Positions 46,406 through 55,220 of a stretch of DNA of 64,000 nucleotides are shown here, piece after piece. This DNA comes from Myxococcales bacterium. GTDB taxonomy: Bacteria > Myxococcota_A > Polyangia > Polyangiales > Houyiibacteriaceae. The DNA lies in contig JAOTXX010000001.1 in assembly GCA_029862185.1 (NCBI GenBank), forward strand, positions 85,486 to 149,485. The letters run 5' to 3'. The notes beneath the pieces are model-generated. The model was not told the DNA's origin, made no database searches, and saw only the letters and a program-made list of their open reading frames with translations. Made by a program: the position numbers and the translations under genes. Within the stretch, counting starts at the first letter, position 1. Each line of letters opens with the position of its first letter.

Positions 46406-48603
46406 TAGTCCACCAGCAGCGGCGCACCCCCGGTGTCGTCGAGGTATGTTCGCAACGCGGCCTGAAGCGAATCGGCATTCCGGGCGTCCATCAGATTGCG
46501 TTCAGCCCCCGCAGGGTCGTCGACGTCATACAGCCCGAGCGTCTTGTCGAGCCGGTTCATGGTGAGCTTGTAAGGATCTGAAACGGCAGAGACGAGATCG
46601 AGCCTGAACTTGGTGCCGGTGTCGCCGGCGTTCTTGTCGAGAATGAAGGTGTCGACGAGAAGCATGCGGTGTCGATATTCATCGGCCGAGGTCGCGATTG
46701 CAGCCAGAGAGATCCCGTCGAGCCCGCGCGGCCCGGGTGTTTCGGTGATGTCCAAGACGGTGGGCATCAAGTCGATCGCACCTGCAACAACATCGATCTC
46801 GGCAAGTGGAAAGCCCGGGCCTTTGGCGAGCAGTGGGACCCTGATGTTCTGCTCGGTATGATCGGTTCCGTGACCTCGCGAACGAGCGTTGTAGATACGC
46901 TCGCCGTGGTCAGAGGCCAGCAAAACCGTCACAGGCCGATCCGTCTGCTCATCGATGACCTGCAGCAAGCGACCGACCTGTTGATCGACGTATGTGATCT
47001 CGCCCTCGTACAGATCCCGTTCGGTATCACCGGCGAGGGAGATGCCCGGATGACGGGTGCTCCGCGCGTGCGGGCCGAAGAAATGCACCCAAAGAAAGAA
47101 TGGCTTGCCGCGAGGGCGGTTGCGCAAAATCTTGATGGCTTGGTCGGCCGTTTGGGCGTCGTTTCGTAGGTGCCTCGCCAACAAGTTGATTTCCACGAAC
47201 GTGTCGAACCCCTCCGCGGTGCCCCACTTTTTGGAGAGTATCTCCGTGAAACCGCCGTCTACCACCGCCGCAGTGAACATGCCTCGCCGGCGGAGATAGG
47301 TCGCCAAGGACCAATGCGGATCGCTCAGCGGCAGCAAGAACATGGCACGCGGCGTTTCTCCATGCCGCAGCTGGTTTCCGAGCGGTGCCTTCAGGCACCT
47401 GTAGCGGTTCGTCTCGTACATGCGCGTCCACTGCAAGCGCCGCGGATTGACCCCGCGCAGAATTGCCGGAATCGCGATGCTCGTCCATCCCCCTGCGGCA
47501 TAGGCGCGGGTGAACTTCGTGCCGTCCGCAAACCAACGCGCGATCTCGGGCGTCGTGTCTCGCTCATAGCCGTAGACGGACATCAGGTCGGGGCGGACGG
47601 TGTCGACCGTGATCAAAGCGACATGCTGAGGAGATGGCTCGGCAGGCACGGGAACCCGGGATTGATGTGCGGCCGCGACGACTGGGTTTGCGTCACCCAT
47701 GGAACAATCGTCGTCCACACCGTTGCCAGGAATCTCGCGCTGTTGAGGGCTGACGTCTGCGTTGAACGGTTCGCAGTCACCACCACCGAGCAAGGCCGAG
47801 GAACCGTCGCCATCGACGTCCGTCACGAGCCGCACGGCTCGAAGGGGCAAGGCGGCAAACGGCCGGCTGAGCATGGTTTCTAGCGCTGGCTGAAACGGGG
47901 CCTGCAATAACGGAAACGGCAAGAACACGAGCAGTGCGACACCGGCGATACCGAGGTTGCGAACCGTGCGCCGCCGAGGGGTGAGGACGATTCCGGATAA
48001 CAGGACGACAATGGCGATGCAAAACAAGGTCAAGCCCTGAAGCGCGATATGGAAGGTCGCGTATTGCCCGGGAAACTGGCTTCGATCGATGTAGGCGAAC
48101 ACGAGCGCGCCAACGACGAGCCCAAGGCCGACGACCCATCGAATCCAGCCGGGCGCACGCATGAGTGGAGGTGGGCCCGTGCGGTTGGGCTGCATCAGCA
48201 CCAGCAGAACGCCGGTCGTCATCGCGGCAAGGCCGCACGCGACGAGTGTGCCAACCGCAAGCGTATTGTAGCGCGTCCCGAGGTTCGCAAAGGCGCGAAG
48301 GCTCCACGCGAGCTCGGCGAAAGCCCACAAAGCCAAGCCCGGCCAAATCACCCATGAAGCGAATCGCGGAGCTCTTGCGAGCAGGTGGGCCAATGCCGCC
48401 CACACAGCCCCCATCGTCAAGCCGAACGCCAGCCCAAGCCCGACGCTACCCGCGAGCGCGCGAAAGGAAAGCCCAGCGCCGGCGGGCACGATGTCAGCGG
48501 CCGCCGCGACCGTCGCAGTCAGGCCGGCCGCAGTCAGTCCACGACCCAGCTTGCTAGCCAAGGTGGTCCAATCATCGGGGTGCGAGAAACCAGGGACGCT
48601 CAC
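46405..48603 (-). CDS. Membrane sulfatase-fold protein with MopE-type metal-binding motif
   Basis: GTG 48603 overlaps the DoxX-like stop (GTGA), deciding the start; 732 residues. About six to seven hydrophobic segments occupy residues 20-235. Residues 262-300 carry a MopE-type motif: DVDGDG, GGDCEPF and GNGVDDDC. The alkaline-phosphatase-superfamily domain follows: ALITVDTVRPDLMS (Asp334), nucleophile-equivalent Thr374 in GGWTSIAIPAILRG, and SDHGERIYNARSRGHG metal ligands. No CxPxR is present, so classical sulfatase activity is unlikely; a phospho-transferase/hydrolase role or another nucleophile is inferred. It is coupled to a DoxX-family gene. Confidence 0.83.
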   Translation of the reverse strand: MSVPGFSHPDDWTTLASKLGRGLTAAGLTATVAAAADIVPAGAGLSFRALAGSVGLGLAFGLTMGAVWAALAHLLARAPRFASWVIWPGLALWAFAELAWSLRAFANLGTRYNTLAVGTLVACGLAAMTTGVLLVLMQPNRTGPPPLMRAPGWIRWVVGLGLVVGALVFAYIDRSQFPGQYATFHIALQGLTLFCIAIVVLLSGIVLTPRRRTVRNLGIAGVALLVFLPFPLLQAPFQPALETMLSRPFAALPLRAVRLVTDVDGDGSSALLGGGDCEPFNADVSPQQREIPGNGVDDDCSMGDANPVVAAAHQSRVPVPAEPSPQHVALITVDTVRPDLMSVYGYERDTTPEIARWFADGTKFTRAYAAGGWTSIAIPAILRGVNPRRLQWTRMYETNRYRCLKAPLGNQLRHGETPRAMFLLPLSDPHWSLATYLRRRGMFTAAVVDGGFTEILSKKWGTAEGFDTFVEINLLARHLRNDAQTADQAIKILRNRPRGKPFFLWVHFFGPHARSTRHPGISLAGDTERDLYEGEITYVDQQVGRLLQVIDEQTDRPVTVLLASDHGERIYNARSRGHGTDHTEQNIRVPLLAKGPGFPLAEIDVVAGAIDLMPTVLDITETPGPRGLDGISLAAIATSADEYRHRMLLVDTFILDKNAGDTGTKFRLDLVSAVSDPYKLTMNRLDKTLGLYDVDDPAGAERNLMDARNADSLQAALRTYLDDTGGAPLLVD

Positions 48604-48971
48604 ACGGTGAACCAGTATGCCCACGCGATGAACAGGAACTGAAACGGGAGGCGTGCCCAGAGCGCCCAGCGTGGGATGGGCTTCTTCGGGTTCAGGGAGA
48701 TGTTGTGCGTGAGCATGTAGATGTTGGCTGGGAACACGGCGACGTAGAGCGCGATGAGGCCCCAGGCCGCCCACGCCCGTGTGTCGGGGATGAGTAGACC
48801 GATGCCACCGAGGATTTCGAAGAAGCCACTGATGTAGACCAGCGCAAGAGGCGCCGGCAGGAACTTCGGGACGATTCGGACGAAGGGCTTGGGCTGGACG
48901 AAGTGAAGGATGCCAACTGCGATCATCAGGATCGCGAGCAACCAGAGAGCGGCGAGCTTGAAGCCGGGCAT
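48600..48971 (-). CDS. DoxX-family membrane protein
   Basis: A 123-residue protein with four hydrophobic helices, the DoxX/DUF417 pattern: LWLLAILMIAVGILHFV, ALVYISGFFEILGGIGLLIPDTR, AAWGLIALYVAVFPANIYML, and LWARLPFQFLFIAWAYW. DoxX-like proteins have been linked to quinone or redox roles, but the family is heterogeneous and functions are poorly known. It overlaps the start of the MopE/sulfatase-fold gene (GTGA) and is divergent from a sulfotransferase by about 85 bp, so it likely forms an operon with the former. Confidence 0.82.
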   Translation of the reverse strand: MPGFKLAALWLLAILMIAVGILHFVQPKPFVRIVPKFLPAPLALVYISGFFEILGGIGLLIPDTRAWAAWGLIALYVAVFPANIYMLTHNISLNPKKPIPRWALWARLPFQFLFIAWAYWFTV

Positions 48972-49055
48972 AGCTCCGCTTGTACCTCAAGGACGGCCTC
49001 GGCGACACCCTCCGTGCCAGCGTCCAGCTTGGCTGACGTGCTAGATCTCCTACGC

Positions 49056-50303
49056 ATGGGAGCCGACCGCCAAAAGCCCCTCCGCGCGGAGCAGTTCACC
49101 ACGGCGCGTGCTGCGCAGCCGTTCTGGTATCGTGCGGTGAACCGCGTGGGGCGAGTCCTGCCGAGCTTCGGCAAGCCTTCGGCCGAGGCCTGGTTCGAGA
49201 AGGCCCAGCGAAAGAACCCGGGAGTCGGGGACCCGCGGCCCGAGACGGTGGCCGCGCTCGACGCGCTCCTTCGCTCCGTGCAACAAGATGCGGCGCTAAG
49301 CTTCTCGGGCCGGATCGCTGCGCAAATGGACTGCCTGCGGATGGCAAGCCAGCACCTGAGAATCGAACAAGCCCTTCGCGACACGCCAGAGATTCTGGAC
49401 ACCGAAATCCCCGCGCCGATCTTTCTCATCGGCTGGATGCGGACCGGGACCACGTTCGTTCACCGCTTGCTCGCCCAAGACCCGGATACGCGGACGATGC
49501 CCTATTGGGAAAGCATGTACCCGGTGCCTCCGACGCGCGGAAAGGACGATCGCCCGGAGCAGCTCGCCCACCTGCTCGAGCAGCTCGAGAGCATCTCGCC
49601 CAACTACGAGGCCATCCATCCGATGGGCGCGCGTGAGCCCGAAGAATGCGTCGCGCTCTTCACGAATGTGTTCCGGACGCTGCAGTACAACGTACAGTAT
49701 CGTGCCCCGGGCTACATCGAATGGCTTCGCGCGCAAGACCCTCGCATCGCGTACGGCCAATATCGACAGCAGCTCCAGCTGGTCCAGCACTACCGGCCGC
49801 ACGGCAGCCGGTTCGCGCTGAAAGATCCGACCCATTCCGTGTTCGTCGACACGATTCTCGAGCTTTTTCCGGGCGCACGATTCGTGTTCACCCATCGCGA
49901 CCCGGCGACGACGATGAGCTCGCTCTGCAGCCTTTATGCTTATACCCGCGCCCTCTTCAGCGACGACGTCGACCCGCACGCGCTTGGGCCGGAGCTCCTC
50001 CGCAGCTACCTTCCGGCTTCGCTGGAAACCGCGCTCCACAAGGTCGACGCACTAGCTCCGGGAAGGGTGGCCCACATGCGTCACGTGGACGTGCGTCGCG
50101 ACCCAATCGGGACGATGGCGCGGGCATATCGAGACCTCGGGATGGAGTTGAGCGAGCCGGCGCGCGCGGCGATGGCTGCGATGGTCGACGCCGAGCATCG
50201 AAAGGTTCGGGACGTGCACATTCACAGCCCCGAGGGCTTCGGGCTCCGTGCCGACGAGATCCGAGAGCGCCTGGCGGGCTACTGCGAGCGCTTCGACCTA
50301 TGA
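49056..50303 (+). CDS. Sulfotransferase-family protein
   Basis: ATG 49056 gives 415 residues; GTG 49038 is in frame and close. The PAPS 5'-phosphosulfate loop is IGWMRTGTTFVH (about 125-136), and the 3'-phosphate region appears as THRDPATTMSSLCSL. KDPTHSVFVDTILELFPGARF (read in pieces) corresponds to the conserved helix and strand before it. Acceptor specificity is unknown. It is divergent from the DoxX/sulfatase-fold operon. With 33683-34900 it makes two sulfotransferases in the same 17-kb region, unlike each other except at the binding loop. It converges with DUF1523, overlapping by 6 bp. Confidence 0.88.
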   Translation: MGADRQKPLRAEQFTTARAAQPFWYRAVNRVGRVLPSFGKPSAEAWFEKAQRKNPGVGDPRPETVAALDALLRSVQQDAALSFSGRIAAQMDCLRMASQHLRIEQALRDTPEILDTEIPAPIFLIGWMRTGTTFVHRLLAQDPDTRTMPYWESMYPVPPTRGKDDRPEQLAHLLEQLESISPNYEAIHPMGAREPEECVALFTNVFRTLQYNVQYRAPGYIEWLRAQDPRIAYGQYRQQLQLVQHYRPHGSRFALKDPTHSVFVDTILELFPGARFVFTHRDPATTMSSLCSLYAYTRALFSDDVDPHALGPELLRSYLPASLETALHKVDALAPGRVAHMRHVDVRRDPIGTMARAYRDLGMELSEPARAAMAAMVDAEHRKVRDVHIHSPEGFGLRADEIRERLAGYCERFDL

Positions 50304-50822
50304 GCCCTCGGGCCGCTTGCTGAGCTTGGCTTTGGCCCCGGCGAACATGCGTCGTACCTTCACGCCCGCCCAGATGAAGCCGATGAGCAGCAACACCAAG
50401 ACGACCATGTTGAACCACGGGACGTAGACGTAGTCCGGCTCGACTTCCTTTAACGACAGGACGTTGGGGTACGAGTCGAAAATCGCGATGCGTACGCCGT
50501 AGTAGGTGACCAGTGCGGTCTCATCGACATCGTTTTTCGCCAGCTTCGAGGCCTCCGCGGCGATGTCGCCCGCGTCCCATTTGAGGTACCAGCCGTTGTC
50601 CTCGTTGCGAAAGACGCGTGCCTTCTGCGTGTCCTGATCCTTCGCGTAGATGAAACGAACGTCGCGGCTCCGGTGGTCGCCGGTCGCAGGGTCCTTGGTG
50701 TCCATTCGCTTGACCTCGGTTCCCGTTATCAGGACCTTGGTCGCTCGAGGCATGAAATAGTAGAGCGTGCCTGCGAAAAGCAGGGCCACCAAGACCGCAA
50801 GCGCTATGCCTAGTTTTCGCAT
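50298..50822 (-). CDS. DUF1523-family membrane protein
   Basis: ATG 50822 gives 174 residues. An N-terminal transmembrane helix (KLGIALAVLVALLFAGTLYYFM) is followed by the DUF1523 body (RATKVLITGTEVKRMD, RDVRFIYAKDQDTQKARVFRNEDNGWYLKWD) and a second helix near the C-terminus (MVVLVLLLIGFIWAGVKV). The topology suggests a periplasmic domain tethered at both ends. Function is unknown. It lies downstream of the saccharopine-dehydrogenase-like gene on the same strand (70 bp gap) and may be transcribed with it. Confidence 0.8.
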   Translation of the reverse strand: MRKLGIALAVLVALLFAGTLYYFMPRATKVLITGTEVKRMDTKDPATGDHRSRDVRFIYAKDQDTQKARVFRNEDNGWYLKWDAGDIAAEASKLAKNDVDETALVTYYGVRIAIFDSYPNVLSLKEVEPDYVYVPWFNMVVLVLLLIGFIWAGVKVRRMFAGAKAKLSKRPEGS

Positions 50823-50892
50823 CGTGTTGGCTCCCAGGGCAGGAGTCATACGTCCTTTCCGGGGGCACGCGCAACCGTGAAGGGGCTCATGC

Positions 50893-52134
50893 CTAGCCCT
50901 GGACCTCCAAGGTCAGGCCGGCTGCACGCAGACGCTCGACGAGTCGCATGCCCATGGTCGCAGCGGGCGTCAGGATGCCACCTTCTGCCTCGAGCTCCTG
51001 GCCCTGCAGTGCGAGGCAGAGCGCTGCCTCCGAGAGCATGACCGCGGTCGAGCCGTATCCGGGATCGCGCTTGTCGGCTACCGTGCCGCGCAGCGACTGA
51101 CCGTCGCCAAGCGCCACGAACTCGGTCTTGAACCGGCCCTTCGCACGAGCCTCGGCGTCTGGTCCTTCGCCGGGGGAAGGCAGGCGCTTCTCGACGAACG
51201 GTCGCGTGAGCGGGATGGCGAGCGATGCCATGAACGCCACCATGCCGCCTGCGACCGAAACCGCGGCCGAAAGCCCCTTCGCACCCTTGCCGGTCCCCAT
51301 GACCTCGGAGTAGCGGAAATCCTGTCCCCATGGCTGACCCATCAGCGCGTGGCTTCGCCGAACGATTCGCGTGTTGATGGCCGCCATGATGAACGGCCCC
51401 GTCCACATATTGAAGTCCTTATCGAAGCGTGCGCCCGCCTGATCGCCTTTGTCAGGGCCGCGCATGCCCTTGGGATTGAGCGCATAGGGATTGCCGAGCA
51501 CTTTTCGTAGGCTCGGGTTCTCCTTTATCTCGTCGACGATGTTCATCATGCTGGCGATCGTGCCGCCGCTGAACGCGCCCCTCATGTCGACCGCCGCCAT
51601 CTTGACCTGGGTCGCGTACTTGCCGTGCCTCGCTTTGAAGGCCTCCTGCACCATGAGGGTTCCGAGGTCTGATGGAATCGAATCGTAGCCGCAACAGTGC
51701 ACGATCCGTGCGCCCGTCTTCCGCGCTTCCTCGTGGTGAGCGTCGATCATCGCGCGCACGAAATGGGTTTCGCCCGTCAGGTCGCAGTAGTCGGTGCCGT
51801 TGTGTACGCACGACGCGACAATCTCAGCGCCGTACTTCGCGTAAGGCCCCACCGTGCTGATCAGGACCTCGGTTTTCGAAGTGATGGCATCGAGCGATGG
51901 GGTGTCAAAGCTGTCGCCGACCAAAATCGGAAGCTGCGGGGCCCCAATCTCCTTGGCGATGCCTTCGAGCTTCTCTTTGTTGCGACCCGCCAGCGCGAGG
52001 CGCAGCCCGGTGTCGCCGCCCAGGTAGTTGCGAACGAGGTAGTCAGCCACGAGGCGCCCGGTGAAGCCGGTGGCGCCCCACAGAACGATGTCGAAGTCAC
52101 GGGAGCGGTCGCGGGGGCGGGGGAGATTCGTCAT
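50893..52134 (-). CDS. Saccharopine-dehydrogenase-like trans-acting enoyl reductase family protein
   Basis: ATG 52134 gives 413 residues. The N-terminal Rossmann loop is VLWGATGFTGRLVADYLV, then LALAGRNKEKLEGIAKEIG, typical of the saccharopine dehydrogenase-like/trans-acting enoyl reductase group, followed by TVGPYAKYGAEIVASCV and CDLTGETHFVRAMID. Homologues reduce double bonds of polyketide intermediates in lipid synthesis or act as NAD(P) oxidoreductases, so the substrate is open. The last third is more variable, with a hydrophobic stretch around residues 270-300. It follows the amidase by 7 bp, forming an operon. Confidence 0.85.
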   Translation of the reverse strand: MTNLPRPRDRSRDFDIVLWGATGFTGRLVADYLVRNYLGGDTGLRLALAGRNKEKLEGIAKEIGAPQLPILVGDSFDTPSLDAITSKTEVLISTVGPYAKYGAEIVASCVHNGTDYCDLTGETHFVRAMIDAHHEEARKTGARIVHCCGYDSIPSDLGTLMVQEAFKARHGKYATQVKMAAVDMRGAFSGGTIASMMNIVDEIKENPSLRKVLGNPYALNPKGMRGPDKGDQAGARFDKDFNMWTGPFIMAAINTRIVRRSHALMGQPWGQDFRYSEVMGTGKGAKGLSAAVSVAGGMVAFMASLAIPLTRPFVEKRLPSPGEGPDAEARAKGRFKTEFVALGDGQSLRGTVADKRDPGYGSTAVMLSEAALCLALQGQELEAEGGILTPAATMGMRLVERLRAAGLTLEVQG

Positions 52135-52141
52135 CCGGGTG

Positions 52142-53641
52142 TCATAGGGCAGCCACAGTGCCAGTGCCAGCAGGAAGCGTGGGTGGGGGCTCGAATCCGC
52201 CTCGCACTTCGGCGAGAAGCTCTGCAAAACGGATCGTTGTCCTGTCCCCCAAAAAAGGACCCACGATTTGAACGTTGACCGGGAGCCCGTCGGGCGTGAC
52301 GCCAACGGGAGCGCTGGTTGCCGGCAAGAATGCGGCGCTGGCGAGTGCCACCCAGCAGACGTGATCCATGTACGGCCGCTTTTCTCCGTTGACCGTCAGC
52401 CTTCTCGACAGATGATTGCCTCCGGTCTGATGGGGAAAGGCCGTCACCGGGACGATCGGGGTGAGCAGCACATCGATGTCTTTGAAGAGCTCTTGGCATT
52501 GCCAGCGCAATTTCGTGCGCCCTTCGTTCGCACGGTTCCAATCGGTGTGCGACTGCAGCATGCCACGTACGGCATTCTTGGTGACGAGGTCGGTCGGGAT
52601 CCCCACGCGGTCGGCGAGCGCGTAGTAGGGCAACAAGATGCGCGCCATCGTCCGAAGCGGCATCGGCATATCCCCCCCGATGACCCCCATCAGCAAACGA
52701 ACGTACATCGGCACGATTCGGTCCAGTTGAAGCGGCGCGCCGATGTCCACGAGCTTGACGTGCGGCCGAAGCGCCTCGATCGTCGCTTCGAGCTCGTCCC
52801 GAACGCTGGCGTCGATGGGGCAGAGCGGGTCGTCGAGCCAGTACCCGACCCGAAATTCGCTGAGACGGTCTGCCCGCGACGCCGGTAGGTTCAGCGACCA
52901 TCCATCTCGCATGAGCATGTCGGGGCCGGCGATGACATCGAGCGCGAGCTGCAAGTCGCCTGCCGTTCGCGCGAGGGGTCCGACCACCGCGAGATCCGGC
53001 TCGCTCTTGGTTCCCGGCGGCCCAGGAATGTGCCCGCGCCCCGGAACGACCCCGTGCGAAGGCTTGTGCCCGTACACCCCGCAGTAGTGGGCAGGAGTTC
53101 GAATCGAGCCGCCGATGTCGCTGCCGATCTCCAAGGGCACGAAGCCCGCGGCGACCGATGCGGCCGCGCCACCCGATGAGCCGCCTACCGTACGTGTGAC
53201 GTCCCAGGGGTTGTTGGTGCGTCCGTAGACCGCGTTGTAGGTCTGCCAGTCGCCCGCGTAGATAGGCAGGTTGGTTTTCCCGAGAACGATCGCGCCCGCG
53301 TCGACGGCGCGGTGAACCGCAACCGCATCTTCCTCAGGCAGGTGGTGGCGAAGCTCGGGCGCGCCCGAGGTCGTGACCAGACCTGCGGTTTCCAACGAGT
53401 CCTTGATCGTCATCGGAAGGCCGTGCAACACGCCCAACGCGTCTCCATTCGCGCGCGCGGCGTCAGCTGCGCGCGCCGTCTCCCGGGCACGGGCATAATC
53501 CGTTGCAACCACCGCGTTCAGCTCTGGGTCCAAGGCCTCGATGCGTGCGATGCAAGCGTCGACGAGCTCCAAAGAGCTCACCTCTCGCATTCTGAGCGCC
53601 GCCAGACACTCCGAGGCAGAGCGATAGCTCAACTCGTCCAT
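52142..53641 (-). CDS. Amidase-signature enzyme
   Basis: A 499-residue protein with the complete Ser-cisSer-Lys site: Lys80 in [11 protein letters not shown], cis-Ser in [10 protein letters not shown] (Ser155/156), and nucleophile Ser179 in [16 protein letters not shown]. The signature helix and loop fit GatA-like amidases, but no GatB/C genes are nearby, so a free amidase or hydrolase acting on an amide or ester is more likely than tRNA transamidation. It lies upstream of the enoyl-reductase-like gene by 7 bp and is divergent from the hypothetical 53755-54762 gene. Confidence 0.93.
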   Translation of the reverse strand: MDELSYRSASECLAALRMREVSSLELVDACIARIEALDPELNAVVATDYARARETARAADAARANGDALGVLHGLPMTIKDSLETAGLVTTSGAPELRHHLPEEDAVAVHRAVDAGAIVLGKTNLPIYAGDWQTYNAVYGRTNNPWDVTRTVGGSSGGAAASVAAGFVPLEIGSDIGGSIRTPAHYCGVYGHKPSHGVVPGRGHIPGPPGTKSEPDLAVVGPLARTAGDLQLALDVIAGPDMLMRDGWSLNLPASRADRLSEFRVGYWLDDPLCPIDASVRDELEATIEALRPHVKLVDIGAPLQLDRIVPMYVRLLMGVIGGDMPMPLRTMARILLPYYALADRVGIPTDLVTKNAVRGMLQSHTDWNRANEGRTKLRWQCQELFKDIDVLLTPIVPVTAFPHQTGGNHLSRRLTVNGEKRPYMDHVCWVALASAAFLPATSAPVGVTPDGLPVNVQIVGPFLGDRTTIRFAELLAEVRGGFEPPPTLPAGTGTVAAL

Positions 53642-53754
53642 CGTGTCCTCATCGTGCCGCAGCCTACATCAAGGGTCACGTTTGCCGGCCGACTTTTTCA
53701 CGGGCCTTACGCGCTTGGCTTGTTCTCCCTGTGGCCCAGGCTAGGGTCGGTCGG

Positions 53755-54762
53755 ATGGGCGCCGAACAGGACAAGCGCGTTGCGCTGAAGCAATGGCTTC
53801 GCGGGCGGCTGACCGAAGGGCAGCAACCCAAAGAGGAGTGGCGCCAGCTGTTGGAGGCCACCTGGGATTACCTTCTGCTCACGCCGGTTGATGACTTGAT
53901 CGACGCCAAGTCCGCGAAGGCTGCGGCCGATGAGCTCATGAACGCGGACCTCGTCACAGAGCTCTCGCGCCCCATCGTCGCGGCCGTCGCCCCCGCGGTC
54001 ATTCAAGAGCTCAGAGAGGACGAGCGTCCGCTCGAACGTTTCTTGCCCCAAGACGCGCAAGCCAAGCTCCAGGAAGCGATCGCTCGACCTGGTCTGGTTC
54101 ATCCCGATTGGGTTCGGGCCATGTTTCGCGGGGAGGCCGCCGAGGCCGTGCTCAACGACGCTCTGTATCGCGCGCTGAAGGACTTTTCCACCTTGCTGCC
54201 GCGCTTGATGGTGAAGGTTTCGCCGATGGGGCCCCTCGGAGTTCTGGGTAGTGCGGGCGCCTTTGCCGAGAAGCTGATCGAGGACTTGGAGCGGCGGATC
54301 GAACCCGAGATCAAGTCGTTTCTCGCCGACCGATCGGAGCAGATCCTGGAGCGCGCGGCCGAGTTCACCATCGCCAAGCTCGACGACCCCGCCTCGATCG
54401 AGTTCCGCGTCAACCTCGTAAACTTCGTGCTTTCGAAATCCCCCGCGTTTCTCGTGGGAGCCGCAGACGACGAGCTGTGCGGCGACATCGGACTTGTCGT
54501 GGAGCTCAGCGCGCGACACGTCGCGGACATGCCCAAAATGCGAGCAGACGTCCATGCATGGATCGATCGCGCGCTGGGATACTCCGCAGGCATGAATCTC
54601 GGTGAGGCCCTCGATCTCGATGGAATCGAGGTGCGCCCGCCGCTCGACGCCTTGGCCGAAGCGACCTGGCCGGCGTTCACGACGCTGCTCCGCAGCCCGC
54701 AGGCCGAGCATTGGACGGACACGCTCCTCAACGAGTTGCTCGACGAGTACGAGCGCTTGTGA
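53755..54762 (+). CDS. Hypothetical soluble protein
   Basis: ATG 53755 gives 335 residues; an in-frame GTG lies 24 bp upstream. The protein is predicted all-helical, with acidic amphipathic stretches (DDLIDAKSAKAAADELMNADL, AEKLIEDLERRIEPEIKSF), no signal peptide, and no strong hydrophobic segment. No catalytic motif or domain was recognised. The region RPIVAAVAPAVIQEL could be a membrane-proximal helix but is short. It is divergent from the amidase operon and converges with the GtrA-like gene (14 bp gap). Confidence 0.6.
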   Translation: MGAEQDKRVALKQWLRGRLTEGQQPKEEWRQLLEATWDYLLLTPVDDLIDAKSAKAAADELMNADLVTELSRPIVAAVAPAVIQELREDERPLERFLPQDAQAKLQEAIARPGLVHPDWVRAMFRGEAAEAVLNDALYRALKDFSTLLPRLMVKVSPMGPLGVLGSAGAFAEKLIEDLERRIEPEIKSFLADRSEQILERAAEFTIAKLDDPASIEFRVNLVNFVLSKSPAFLVGAADDELCGDIGLVVELSARHVADMPKMRADVHAWIDRALGYSAGMNLGEALDLDGIEVRPPLDALAEATWPAFTTLLRSPQAEHWTDTLLNELLDEYERL

Positions 54763-54776
54763 ACCGAGCGTATCGC

Positions 54777-55199
54777 TCACCGCGAGCGAAAGATCCAAAC
54801 CTCTCCGGCCGTGAAGTTGATCACCGTTCCGACGGCGATGCCCACGAGGTTTGCGATTCGATAGTCGACGCCGAAGAGCTCGACGGCGCTCATCAAGATG
54901 ATCACGTTGCCAGCAAACGCCGCCATGACGGCGGCTGCGTGGTACTGAACGACCCGGCGAATCAATCCACGCTCGCGCAGCGGCAGGCGCCAAGTCCAAG
55001 TATGGTTCAGTAGGAAGTTCGTGAGAATCGAAACCTCGATGGCGATGATGCTCGACAGCAGCAGCGGAGCCCCGAACGTGCCGTGCAGCAGCATCAAAAG
55101 GCCCTGGTTCACGAGGACGCCGCTGAGCCCGACCACGCCAAAGCGCAGCATGCGTCCGATGGAACCGGCTCGAAGTCGGGTCTGGGGGGGATCGGTCAT
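54777..55199 (-). CDS. GtrA-family membrane protein (polyprenol-linked sugar flippase type)
   Basis: A 140-residue protein with four hydrophobic helices: MLRFGVVGLSGVLVNQGLLMLL, SSIIAIEVSILTNFLLNHTWTW, and two later, ending GTVINFTAGEVWIFRSR. The N-terminal FGVVG and central NFLLNHTWTW motifs are diagnostic of GtrA (PF04138). GtrA proteins are thought to move undecaprenyl-phosphate-linked sugars across the inner membrane, often next to GtrB-like transferases, as at 40834-41823, though not adjacent here. It lies 21 bp after the amidohydrolase gene, on the same strand. Confidence 0.9.
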   Translation of the reverse strand: MTDPPQTRLRAGSIGRMLRFGVVGLSGVLVNQGLLMLLHGTFGAPLLLSSIIAIEVSILTNFLLNHTWTWRLPLRERGLIRRVVQYHAAAVMAAFAGNVIILMSAVELFGVDYRIANLVGIAVGTVINFTAGEVWIFRSR

Positions 55200-55220
55200 T
55201 GGGCTCGGGCCGGGCGACCC

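Noticed and set aside
48604-49008. N-terminal extension of the MopE/sulfatase-fold gene across the DoxX gene
   Set aside because: The GTGA overlap with DoxX and the start of hydrophobic helices favour GTG 48603; the extension is basic without motif.
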